64,000 bases of DNA from positions 1 to 64,000 of the forward strand of contig CAYJHQ010000012.1 in assembly GCA_964369775.1 (NCBI GenBank). The letters run 5' to 3'. Source of the stretch: CAUPWF01 sp964369775. GTDB lineage: Bacteria; Bacillota; Clostridia; Lachnospirales; Lachnospiraceae. Positions within the stretch are counted from its first letter, which is position 1. Each line of letters starts with the position of its first letter. Shown here in pieces: positions 7,314-14,048 of the stretch. Both the position numbers and the translations under genes were made by a program. A model generated the notes under the pieces. The model ran no database searches, was not told the DNA's origin, and saw only the letters and a program-made list of their open reading frames with translations.

Positions 7314-7326
7314 GGAACTGAGTTCC
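7314..7326. repeat. 13-bp palindrome GGAACTGAGTTCC
   Basis: Exact copy, 7 bp upstream of the CATATT box of 6880-7224. Confidence 0.95.
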
Positions 7327-7345
7327 AAAACAGATTAATTCCATA

Positions 7346-7374
7346 TAAAAAAAGACGAGACTGGCGCCTCATCC
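7346..7374 (-). terminator. Terminator of small RNA 1
   Basis: GATGAG/CTCGTC stem with an eight-base loop and seven T. Confidence 0.8.
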
Positions 7375-7476
7375 TTCTTCTATATAGTAAAACTCTAGGA
7401 GTACAGGGAGTGAATTGCTTCGATGGCTGAATCTTAGGAGGATCTTGCCATCCTGAAGTGTCTTCCCTCAACTGTT
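7346..7476 (-). ncRNA. Small RNA 1 with anti-Shine-Dalgarno core
   Basis: A gene-free unit with its own promoter (TATAAT at 7483-7488, element at 7510-7527) and terminator (7346-7374), giving an RNA of about 130 nt. It shares long stretches with the RNA at 8047-8214: ATTTAACAGTTGAG near the 5' end, GGCAA.ATCCTCCTAAGATTC in the middle (7429-7441 on the plus strand) and CTGTACTCCTA near the 3' end. The core CCTCCTAAGATT can pair with the common mRNA leader AATTTTAGGAGG over 12 bases with one G-U. No start codon or frame is kept between the two copies, so a small peptide is unlikely. A hairpin GGAT/ATCC may partly hide the core. Confidence 0.65.
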
Positions 7477-7482
7477 AAATAC

Positions 7483-7527
7483 ATTATATCATGTATCGGA
7501 AAAGTGGATATTTTTGCACGGAAGTTG
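7483..7527 (-). promoter_or_regulatory. Class B promoter of small RNA 1
   Basis: -10 TATAAT at 7483-7488; the element AACTTCCGTGCAAAAATA at 7510-7527 lies 21 bp upstream of it. Confidence 0.75.
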
Positions 7528-7576
7528 TTTTAATATAAATACACAGACTAAATAGCCTCCTTTATGAAGCATAATT

Positions 7577-8017
7577 TTAGTATTTCTCCAATAGATCTAA
7601 GTAGTCTTGTCTATGTGGATTTCTTTCCAGGCCGCCATCTGTGTTGTGGATTCTGGAAATGAACACCTCTTTTGTTATCATTGCTTGGCAGCGAATACTG
7701 AAGCGGTGCGTGCCATCCCTCATTTTATAAACAATGACGTTATGGGATTCACGCTTAATTACTTGAAGCTGCTCGACATTTTCTGCTAGAGCCTTCTTGA
7801 GTCTAGCCCTACCCCTTTTAAGATCCATTAAAGTCTCCACCTTGTCTAGGTTAAATGAAATGTACTTACTGCTGCCAGTTCTCAGTACGCAGCGCATAAG
7901 CTCCACCCCATACACTGTAATGCATCCACCTTTAAGACTTTCCTTAGCACTGTCGATATCTAGTCCATCCGCGCGCCACTCATCAAACTCTCGTCCTTCT
8001 TCGCGATTCATTTTCAT
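7577..8017 (-). CDS. Paralogue with shared C-terminal module
   Basis: Protein of 146 residues (144 if the second Met, at 8011, is used; the GATGAGG ribosome site fits that one better). The first 40 residues have no helical repeats; the middle (SSKYISFNLDKVETL) and the C-terminal module (RCQAMITKEVFISRIHNTDG, NPHRQDYLDLL) match the protein at 6144-6779. Function unknown. No CATATT box is seen; the gene starts 30 bp after the terminator of small RNA 2, so read-through from that RNA is a possible way of expression. No clear terminator follows. Confidence 0.75.
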   Translation of the reverse strand: MKMNREEGREFDEWRADGLDIDSAKESLKGGCITVYGVELMRCVLRTGSSKYISFNLDKVETLMDLKRGRARLKKALAENVEQLQVIKRESHNVIVYKMRDGTHRFSIRCQAMITKEVFISRIHNTDGGLERNPHRQDYLDLLEKY

Positions 8018-8044
8018 ACCTCATCTTTCTAAATTCGTATACTT

Positions 8045-8080
8045 TTTAAAAAAGAGCAAGGTTGCGCGCCCTGCTCTTGC
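8045..8080 (-). terminator. Terminator of small RNA 2
   Basis: AGAGCAGGG/CCTTGCTCT nine-pair stem with one G-U and six T. Confidence 0.85.
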
Positions 8081-8214
8081 TGACCCTATTTTACAGAGTC
8101 GTGATAGTATTCTATCGTATATATATTAAAATTAGGAGTACAGTTTTGCAATTGATTTCAACGACTGAATCTTAGGAGGATTTTGCCGCTCCGAAAGTCC
8201 CTCGCTCAACTGTT
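8047..8214 (-). ncRNA. Small RNA 2 with anti-Shine-Dalgarno core
   Basis: Second copy of the RNA family, about 170 nt, from -10 TATAAT (8221-8226) to a strong terminator (8045-8080). The conserved core lies at 8167-8179. Its AAUCCUCCUAAGAUU is fully complementary to the leader of the gene at 3228-3938 (15 bases). CAGUUGA near the 5' end can pair with UCAAUUG further on, closing a domain with the core inside. It could also be an attenuated leader of the gene at 7577-8017. The 3' part, between the core and the terminator, has no counterpart in RNA 1. Confidence 0.65.
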
Positions 8215-8220
8215 AAATGT

Positions 8221-8263
8221 ATTATATCATAAGCAAATTATATCAGGTTTTTGCACGGAAGTT
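8221..8263 (-). promoter_or_regulatory. Class B promoter of small RNA 2
   Basis: -10 TATAAT at 8221-8226; the element AACTTCCGTGCAAAAAC at 8247-8263 lies 20 bp upstream. A second TATAAT at 8238-8243 lies in the spacer. Confidence 0.75.
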
Positions 8264-8307
8264 GTTTTGGAGCACTTTTACTATGCCATAAGTAGACTTT
8301 TATAGCT

Positions 8308-8351
8308 ATTCATGTTACACTAAAAATCAAAAAGCACTATATAACATGAAT
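8308..8351. repeat. 10-bp inverted repeat upstream of plus-strand gene
   Basis: ATTCATGTTA at 8308-8317 and its exact reverse complement at 8342-8351, 24 bp apart. It lies in the gene-free stretch 8264-8460 before the only plus-strand gene of this end of the window. It may be an operator or an RNA hairpin; I see nothing else in the stretch. Confidence 0.6.
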
Positions 8352-8460
8352 GCGTGAAACGCTTTATTCTTTTTAAGCAACAAAGACTCTCATCGATAGA
8401 AACAAACGAAGGAGAAATGAGCGATTCCGCAAGACAAAGATGAATTTAATGGAGGATGAA

Positions 8461-8982
8461 ATGAGTAAAAAGAGAATCATTACAATTGCTGCAACACTAC
8501 TAATACTTTGCATTGGAGGTATATCTGCAATTCTGTTTTTTTTCAATGGAACGCCCGATATCGACGAAAGAGATTTGGAGATTATTTCTGAATACAAAAA
8601 CAATCTAAAGGATCCGACCTCGATGAGGTTATATGGAGATGTTTTGAAAATGTCACTAGCAGAAGAAGGAACTGTATCTTTTATGTTTGTGTGTGATGCT
8701 AAAAACTCTTATGGCGGATATGGTGGGAAAGAAAAGATTTTAGCTATCACATCAGACGACTCGGATGTATTTTTTATGAATGAAGATGATGATGACTTTC
8801 TAGATTTGGGTGATTTTAAAGAAGCATCAGACACCATGGTTAAAAGCTACGAAGATGGTGAGTTCGATGATGATGCTGAGAAAAAAAGCGAAGTAGAATC
8901 TTTGATAGAAAATACAACTTTTTCTGAAATAAGCGGCGAAGAGGTCTGCGAGGCGCTAGATATTGAATATTTCGATTATTAA
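8461..8982 (+). CDS. Membrane-anchored hypothetical protein
   Basis: Protein of 173 residues. The start at 8461 is preferred over 8440 because GGAGGATGAA precedes it. A transmembrane segment at residues 6-27 (IITIAATLLILCIGGISAIL) follows a basic N-terminus, so the rest is likely outside. The outer part contains YKNNLKDPTSMRLYGDV and CDAKNSYGGYGGKEK, a pattern I recall from small extracytoplasmic domains of Clostridia (LKDP.S....v and A.NSYGG), function unknown. The C-terminus is very acidic. It is one of only two plus-strand genes and lacks the shared leader, suggesting a separate origin. Confidence 0.75.
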   Translation: MSKKRIITIAATLLILCIGGISAILFFFNGTPDIDERDLEIISEYKNNLKDPTSMRLYGDVLKMSLAEEGTVSFMFVCDAKNSYGGYGGKEKILAITSDDSDVFFMNEDDDDFLDLGDFKEASDTMVKSYEDGEFDDDAEKKSEVESLIENTTFSEISGEEVCEALDIEYFDY

Positions 8983-9100
8983 ATCTTAGGAGGTAAGGCA
9001 CATATTTACGGCTTTCCCTCCTATAATTTTGTCATCGCCTTTCTATCTAGCAAATACCCTTCTCCCTAAACATGCTTGATTGGCTGGGCCTGGGAACAAA

Positions 9101-9133
9101 AAAAAAGAGATGAGTTCCACCCCACCTCTCCCT
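9101..9133 (-). terminator. Intrinsic terminator
   Basis: Imperfect GAGAGGTG/CTCATCTC stem containing a half palindrome (GGAACT), followed by nine T, after the helicase gene. Confidence 0.7.
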
Positions 9134-9147
9134 ATAAAAGCACCTTA

Positions 9148-10977
9148 TTAACTTACTGCTAGTAATTGACTCACCACCATTTGTCGGCAGCCCTTAATTG
9201 CCGCCTCCGCTTCTTCTCTATTAGAGATTTGAGATCCATACGTCCTCAAGAGGCTTCCATGCAAGTCTGCTAATTTTGACAACTTCTCCAGGTGGTAGCT
9301 ACTAGTATACCGAGGCAGGCTTGACGTCCACGCCAGATCCATGATTGTCCTTTCCTTCTTGTTGACTGCTGCAACAAAGTTTTTCCAAATTTCGATATAC
9401 TCCCAGTCAGTTGAAGGAATAATAACACTAATAGCTTTCGCTTCCTGGTCTTTTGTTAAGCAAAGGTCTTTGATTGCGCTCAGTAGCAATAGTTCTGTCT
9501 TTACATCCTTCATGCCAAATAATTGAGACTGCCTTGTCAGCGTGCGTACCTCATTCCACGCAATGTAGATTTGCGACAACGGAAAGTCGAACTGTTTTAT
9601 CCTTTTGGGGATGTCGAGCTGAATCGTTTCTACGGACTCCATCGCTTGCGCTGCAATATCTTTCACGCTGTACAAAGTTTCCTTATTGACCGCTCCGTAG
9701 AAGCCTTGCTTGTGCATGCCTGATCGGCCAGCTCGTCCCGCTATTTGGAGCAATTCACCTCTCCTTAGCGAGCGCTTCTCTTTCCCATCAAACTTCTCAG
9801 AGTCATAAAAGACAACTCTGCGAATCGGAACATTTACTCCCATCCCAATTACATCTGTTGTTAGGATTACATCAAACTCCCCATCCACAAACTCCTCCAC
9901 AATAGTTTTTCTAACCTCGAATGGCAGTGCACCGTATAGCGCCTTGTGTGTGATGCCAAGCCCGTCTAGCAGCCATGATATATGCTTCTGCTCTTTTCTG
10001 GAGAAGGAAACCAATGCATCTCCCTTCTTCAGCTTGCTCAAAGGAATTGGCTTGTTTAACTCCACAAGCGGAGTCAGTCTTTCGTGATTTACTACCTCAC
10101 AACTACCACCGTGCAACTCAATCAATTTAATTAGAACATCTGCTGCCTCTGGGGCTGAGATCAAGTGAAACTCTTTTGCGCGCCCTCTAACAATTGCTCT
10201 TGTCCATGCCGCACCTCTATTCTCGTCATTAATCATCTGGCATTCGTCAATTACAGCCACCTCGTACTCTTTTTGAAAATCTAGCATTTCCACCGTAGAA
10301 GCTACATGAGTTGCACCATCTACTAGCTTAGACTCCTCGCCAGTTATCATATCGCATGGCACATAGTTTTTGTTAAGCTTTTCCGAGACTTCAAGAGCTA
10401 ATGCTCGCAGTGGCCCGAGATAAGCACCAGTTTTTGCTTCCATCAACCGCTCCAATGATTGATACGTCTTCCCACTGTTGGTTGGCCCCACATGTAAAAT
10501 AATTCGCTTTGTTGATACATTTCCAGACGGAATAGATTGTCCAGCAATATATGACCGCATCTCATCTTTTAGTTGCTCGTAATTATCTCTTTTATCAATC
10601 GCATCCGCAAACAAAGGGTTGTTAATCTCTAGCTCAATCCCGTCCTCGTTTGCCAATGTGGCAAAGAGCATCCAGTACGCCTCGCGCATCAAGTAGCCGC
10701 GGCCCTCCTGAGTCGCTTCTTTTAATTTTCTTCTTACAATGGCAGGATGTCCCTTCTTCTCAATGCTTTTGAGCACTTGCCTGCAAAGCTCCATAAAGCG
10801 TGGATCGTAATGAGAGGCGTCATGATAAACAACATCTTCGCAAAACGACTTTGTTATGATTTGCTCAACCGCAGCTCTCGTTTTATTGTCTACGGTTTTT
10901 AGACTGTTAATGGCGCTTACAATCTTGGCTCTTGTTATTTGCTCATTTACAAAATTGTCAATTATTCTTGTATCCAT
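9148..10977 (-). CDS. Suv3-like DExH-box helicase
   Basis: Protein of 609 residues, resembling the Suv3 group of superfamily 2 RNA helicases (ATP-dependent unwinding, in mitochondria part of the RNA degradosome). Motif I is GPTNSGKT (164-171), motif II DECQ (244-247; DEIQ in typical Suv3), motif III SAPEA, motif V TTDVIGMGVNVP, motif VI QIAGRAGRSG. The N-terminal 150 residues and the C-terminal 150 are not assigned. Presence on a plasmid is unusual but such copies occur in large phages and plasmids of Clostridia. The start follows AAGGGGAAATT; promoter box 10997-11002; single-gene unit. Confidence 0.88.
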   Translation of the reverse strand: MDTRIIDNFVNEQITRAKIVSAINSLKTVDNKTRAAVEQIITKSFCEDVVYHDASHYDPRFMELCRQVLKSIEKKGHPAIVRRKLKEATQEGRGYLMREAYWMLFATLANEDGIELEINNPLFADAIDKRDNYEQLKDEMRSYIAGQSIPSGNVSTKRIILHVGPTNSGKTYQSLERLMEAKTGAYLGPLRALALEVSEKLNKNYVPCDMITGEESKLVDGATHVASTVEMLDFQKEYEVAVIDECQMINDENRGAAWTRAIVRGRAKEFHLISAPEAADVLIKLIELHGGSCEVVNHERLTPLVELNKPIPLSKLKKGDALVSFSRKEQKHISWLLDGLGITHKALYGALPFEVRKTIVEEFVDGEFDVILTTDVIGMGVNVPIRRVVFYDSEKFDGKEKRSLRRGELLQIAGRAGRSGMHKQGFYGAVNKETLYSVKDIAAQAMESVETIQLDIPKRIKQFDFPLSQIYIAWNEVRTLTRQSQLFGMKDVKTELLLLSAIKDLCLTKDQEAKAISVIIPSTDWEYIEIWKNFVAAVNKKERTIMDLAWTSSLPRYTSSYHLEKLSKLADLHGSLLRTYGSQISNREEAEAAIKGCRQMVVSQLLAVS

Positions 10978-10996
10978 AATTTCCCCTTTTGTTTTT

Positions 10997-11002
10997 AATA
11001 TG
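10997..11002 (-). promoter_or_regulatory. CATATT promoter box
   Basis: Reads TTTTTTGCATATTAAAAA, 19 bp upstream of the start at 10977. Confidence 0.5.
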
Positions 11003-11003
11003 C

Positions 11004-11034
11004 AAAAAAAGAAGGCGATTTCTCGCCTCCTTTA
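11004..11034 (-). terminator. Intrinsic terminator
   Basis: GGAGGCGAGAAATCGCCTTC hairpin with seven T, after the secreted protein gene. Confidence 0.85.
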
Positions 11035-11039
11035 TAACT

Positions 11040-11495
11040 CTATCCTATCCAAATTCCATCTGACACACTACCTAGAGCCTCGCCACCTGCAACATGGTAA
11101 GTTCTTGCACAGTAGTATCGCCCTCTTGGCACCGATATTGTTCTTGCCGTTGAAACGTAATCATCATTGCTCGCACTAGCACTCCACGAATAATAGGTCT
11201 TCCATGTGCCGCTTTGATAGTACTGTACTGTTACAGTCACTGAAACACTTGCAACATTACTTCTCGCAACCGTTGTTCCACCCGCCGTAATAACGCCCGT
11301 GCCCTGCTGGTTGATAAAGGATGTTCCATACCACAGATAAATTCCTCTTAGTGTGGAATATGTAGTTACTTCCGACGATGTTTCGTTACTAACCTCTACG
11401 CCACCCAGCGATTCCCCGCTTGCCTGTACAGGAATAGCTGATAAGCACCCCACCAGCATGCACACAACTACCAACTTGCTAATCAATTTCTTCAT
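11040..11495 (-). CDS. Small secreted protein
   Basis: Protein of 151 residues with a signal peptide: basic MKKLISK, hydrophobic LVVVCMLVGCLSAIP and a likely cut after VQA (about residue 25). The mature part is beta-rich, with Ser/Thr/Tyr and few charges (VASVSVTVTVQYYQSGTW, RGRYYCARTYHVAG), and holds one Cys. It resembles small secreted proteins of Clostridia I know as DUF6147, but this is tentative. Function unknown. A ribosome site AAAGGAGGAAGAAAG precedes ATG. The promoter is probably TTGAAG-N18-TAAAAT at about 11510-11540 rather than a CATATT box. Confidence 0.75.
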   Translation of the reverse strand: MKKLISKLVVVCMLVGCLSAIPVQASGESLGGVEVSNETSSEVTTYSTLRGIYLWYGTSFINQQGTGVITAGGTTVARSNVASVSVTVTVQYYQSGTWKTYYSWSASASNDDYVSTARTISVPRGRYYCARTYHVAGGEALGSVSDGIWIG

Positions 11496-11565
11496 TCTTT
11501 CTTCCTCCTTTGAATTTTATCCTATATATATTAGACACTTCAACTTCTAAATCCATGCACTTTTT

Positions 11566-12390
11566 CTAGAAAAAAATGATTTTATTTAAAATTTCTTCAA
11601 AAACCTCTCTTGGCACATCACTTATAACTGTATAGGTCAAGCCTTCGTAATGAAAGATTGTGTTGTATTCTACTTTATCGGTATCCTCGCTTGTATATTC
11701 ATGCACTACAAACTCTACAACATCTCCTTGCACAAGGAATGTGTCTGTGACAACTTCTTCTTGTACAAATACTGTAGAGTCATTCAATGTTTTCTTTTTG
11801 ACGTTATACATAAGTGTATGCTCGCCCACGTTGTATCGCAGGTCTACAAAGTTGGCGTCTTCAACTATTTCCGCCGAATCAAACTGCAGTCCTTTCACGT
11901 TCGCTGGTATACTTGCAACAAACTCTCCAAACAAATCTTCCGCCTCTTCATAAGCTGCAAATTCCAAGTCATCCTCTATCTCAATATAATTATCGGAAGT
12001 TGTGACCTTATTTTTCGTGTTACCACCAAACATATCTATGAAGAAGCCCCAAACTCCATCATCCGCGGATGCTTTTGGTGCCACTAGCGCCACAACAAAA
12101 AAGCATGCTACACAGGCAGCAGTCAAAATAGCTTTGTTTGATTGTCGCCTAGCCTTCCTTCTTTGATTAAGATCCTCTCTTTGATTAAGGACCTTCAGCC
12201 CTATCTCCAGAGCCTCTTTTTCTCTGTCAGACAGCACCTCTTCTTTTATCCGCATCTCCTCTTTTAACTTTCTTGTGTGCTCACTCAAAGCCTCGAAGAA
12301 TTCTGGTGGCGCCTCCACGTCCTCGTATCGAGGATCGTTTTCAACCTTATCCATTAGCCTTTCAAGTTCCTCATCCGTTAATCTACTCAT
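11566..12390 (-). CDS. Anti-sigma-like membrane protein (DUF4367-like)
   Basis: Protein of 274 residues. A cytoplasmic N-terminal region of about 88 mostly charged residues (MSRLTDEELERLMDKVENDP; helical) is followed by one membrane segment (about 88-106, AILTAACVACFFVVALVAP) and an outer domain of 165 residues ending YEGLTYTVISDVPREVFEEI. This order matches anti-sigma factor-like proteins with a C-terminal DUF4367 domain. No sigma factor gene lies next to it, so a direct regulatory role is open. The start follows GAAAGAGGTGATGAGGA. A variant box (CATAAAAAATAG) lies near 12445 and palindromes at 12491 and 12525. Confidence 0.7.
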   Translation of the reverse strand: MSRLTDEELERLMDKVENDPRYEDVEAPPEFFEALSEHTRKLKEEMRIKEEVLSDREKEALEIGLKVLNQREDLNQRRKARRQSNKAILTAACVACFFVVALVAPKASADDGVWGFFIDMFGGNTKNKVTTSDNYIEIEDDLEFAAYEEAEDLFGEFVASIPANVKGLQFDSAEIVEDANFVDLRYNVGEHTLMYNVKKKTLNDSTVFVQEEVVTDTFLVQGDVVEFVVHEYTSEDTDKVEYNTIFHYEGLTYTVISDVPREVFEEILNKIIFF

Positions 12391-12453
12391 TCCTCATCAC
12401 CTCTTTCATCATTATACCACACCAATCAATCCCTGCATCTATTTTTTATGCGC

Positions 12454-12483
12454 AAAAAAAAGAAGAGTCGAGCCCTTCTTTGT
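12454..12483 (-). terminator. Intrinsic terminator
   Basis: AAGAAGGGCTCGACTCTTCTT hairpin followed by T-run, after the gene at 12512-12889. Confidence 0.8.
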
Positions 12484-12490
12484 AATTTTT

Positions 12491-12503
12491 GGAACTGAGT
12501 TCC
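12491..12503. repeat. 13-bp palindrome GGAACTGAGTTCC
   Basis: Exact copy between 12512-12889 and 11566-12390, 34 bp from its partner at 12525. Confidence 0.95.
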
Positions 12504-12511
12504 GAATTTTC

Positions 12512-12889
12512 TTATCTAGTTTTTGGAACTGAGTTCCGAAATTGACATCTTTGTATTCGCGTTGGATTGTTCAATCTATAATCTCTGATTCCAGTAGTTA
12601 TAGATGAATCTTCTCCCACTCTCGTGTATGCTTTTTCATAAGCCCCAGCCTTTGCGTGGAATGAAATCAAATCACCCGTCTCCAAAGGTCCAAGACTTCT
12701 GAATCCTTTTGTGTAGTCAAACCACATATGCGCACAAACTACATAGCCCTTCCTGGAACGAATCATCTCCAACAAGATTGTCTCAATCATAAGCCCACTC
12801 GCATCTCGCCTTAACCCCTTTCTCACAAAAACACCCGTGTACACGTCTATTCGACCCCTTCTTCTCTTGATTCCATTTCGAATCCTCAT
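12512..12889 (-). CDS. Plasmid/phage HMWFDYTKGF family protein
   Basis: Protein of 125 residues, paralogue of 6880-7224 (shared Y.GVFVRKG, ETILL, VCAHMWFDYTKGF.SLG, DYRLNNPT). The start at 12889 is chosen because GGAGGTGACGCAA precedes it and the promoter box (12915-12920) is just upstream. The last residues FRNSVPK are encoded by the palindrome at 12525-12537, so the C-terminus seems to have grown into it. Function unknown; the Lys/Arg-rich N-terminus (GIKRRRGRID) could bind nucleic acid. Confidence 0.78.
   Translation of the reverse strand: MRIRNGIKRRRGRIDVYTGVFVRKGLRRDASGLMIETILLEMIRSRKGYVVCAHMWFDYTKGFRSLGPLETGDLISFHAKAGAYEKAYTRVGEDSSITTGIRDYRLNNPTRIQRCQFRNSVPKTR
12525..12537. repeat. 13-bp palindrome inside a gene
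   Basis: Exact copy in the 3' end of 12512-12889, read as NSV. Confidence 0.95.
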
Positions 12890-12914
12890 TTGCGTCACCT
12901 CCATCCTCATTACT

Positions 12915-12920
12915 AATATG
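12915..12920 (-). promoter_or_regulatory. CATATT promoter box
   Basis: Reads GCATATTAGTAATG, 25 bp upstream of the start at 12889. Confidence 0.5.
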
Positions 12921-12952
12921 CAGAGCCGAAACACTTGAAGTCTAAGAAGTTA

Positions 12953-13511
12953 TGTACAGCCTAGGGTGTGACGCCACAGCCACAGCTCGGCACTTTCTGT
13001 GTACAGCTAAAGGTGTAACTCTAAGCGGCAGCAGCTTGCGTGTACAACTAAAGGTATGACCGATCTTGGGCGTGTGGGCAAGTTAATAAGATGTTTTGTG
13101 TACAGCTAAAGGTGTGACATTGTCAAGCCTCAGAAGGCGCATACGGAATTAGGTGTGTACAGCTAAAGGTGTGACTCATTTACCGTCTCTGCCCCTTTTT
13201 GTGTACAACTAAAGGTATGACACTTATTTAGCCCAACAAGCTCTTTTTGTGTACAGCCTAGGGTATGACACTTAACCTCCGCAGAAATCTATGTACAACT
13301 AAAGGTGTGACACTTAACCCCATTGGAGGACAATTCGATGTACAGCTAAAGGTGTGACTCCTTTTCTATTGTACTGCAGCAACTGATGTACAGCCTAGGG
13401 TGTGACACCCTCTTCCAGCTGCCTGCTTTTTTTGTGTACAGCTAAAGGTGTGACTGTTTTTGGCGTGAAGAGGGCTACAGTGAAATTTTTGTGTACAACT
13501 AAAGGTGTGAC
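12953..13511. repeat. Array of twelve 20-bp direct repeats (iteron-like)
   Basis: Twelve directly repeated copies of TGTACARCYWARRGTRTGAC start at 12953, 13000, 13041, 13099, 13156, 13202, 13250, 13292, 13339, 13387, 13435 and 13492. One copy (13000) ends GTGTAAC. Three versions alternate: CAGCTAAAGG, CAACTAAAGG and CAGCCTAGGG. Start-to-start distances are 41-58 bp, mostly 46-48. The spacers are unrelated. The unit is weakly dyadic (GTGTACA / TGTGACAC). No gene overlaps. This looks like a protein-bound array, as in a replication origin or a centromere-like partition site; no initiator gene is in the window. Confidence 0.85.
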
Positions 13512-14010
13512 ACTACGGCTTCTCACGGCCGCTCTAAGGCTTTTCTAGCTCTAGCGTGAGGACTAGGCTGTCACTCTTCTGGAAAACGGCTTAAATCGTC
13601 AATTAGAGGTGTCTGAGAGGGTGTTTTATGCTCTGGCGTTGCTGTGTCAGGTGGCTGGACGGATTGCTGTTGCTCTTCTGAGGCGTTTAAAGGCGTGTAG
13701 GTTTGATTTTCTATGCTTGGGTGTCGTATTGTGAGGGGTGGCTGTTTCGGTGCTTTAAAACGCGGTTGAGAGCTTTCTGAGATGGTGTGGTGTACCGATT
13801 TAACAGTTGGGATGCTGAAATGAGATAGATTTTGGGCTTCTGGGCTAGGGAATGTATAGATTAACCCCACTGAGATGGTCAGATGAGAGAGTGGGTGTTT
13901 AGCCTGCGGCGCTGTCCCCAAAAAGGCTGTTGGTGTAGGGGTAGAATTCCGAGTCAACTTGGGTCAATTATCAACATGTTATATACTCAATAGCACTTTT
14001 GATAAAATGC
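13512..14010. other. Gene-free stretch with strand bias
   Basis: Between the repeat array and the relaxase terminator. The plus strand is strongly G+T-rich from about 13560 to 13950 and the stretch is more GC-rich than its surroundings. A stop-free frame of 128 codons on the minus strand (13571-13957) starts with TTG, lacks a ribosome site and encodes a Pro/Thr/Ser-rich sequence, so I treat it as chance. The stretch could be part of an origin of replication or of transfer. Confidence 0.5.
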
Positions 14011-14042
14011 ATAAAAAAGAGAGGCATTTTGCCCCTCGTTTT
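14011..14042 (-). terminator. Intrinsic terminator
   Basis: GAGGGGCAAAATGCCTCTC hairpin with six T, after the relaxase gene. Confidence 0.85.
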
Positions 14043-14048
14043 CACTCT

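Noticed and set aside
7277..7471. Small frame over small RNA 1
   Set aside because: No ribosome site, and the frame is not kept in the second RNA copy, where the matching sequence reads differently.
8440..8460. Earlier ATG for the plus-strand membrane gene
   Set aside because: The ATG at 8440 lacks a ribosome site, while GGAGGATGAA stands before the one at 8461.
12953..13511. CRISPR array
   Set aside because: The repeats are only 20 bp, differ at five or more positions, spacers range from 21 to 38 bp, and no Cas gene is present. Iteron-like binding sites explain the array better.
13571..13957. 128-codon frame on the minus strand
   Set aside because: TTG start without ribosome site or promoter box, Pro/Ser/Thr-rich composition typical of a strand-biased sequence, and no domain.
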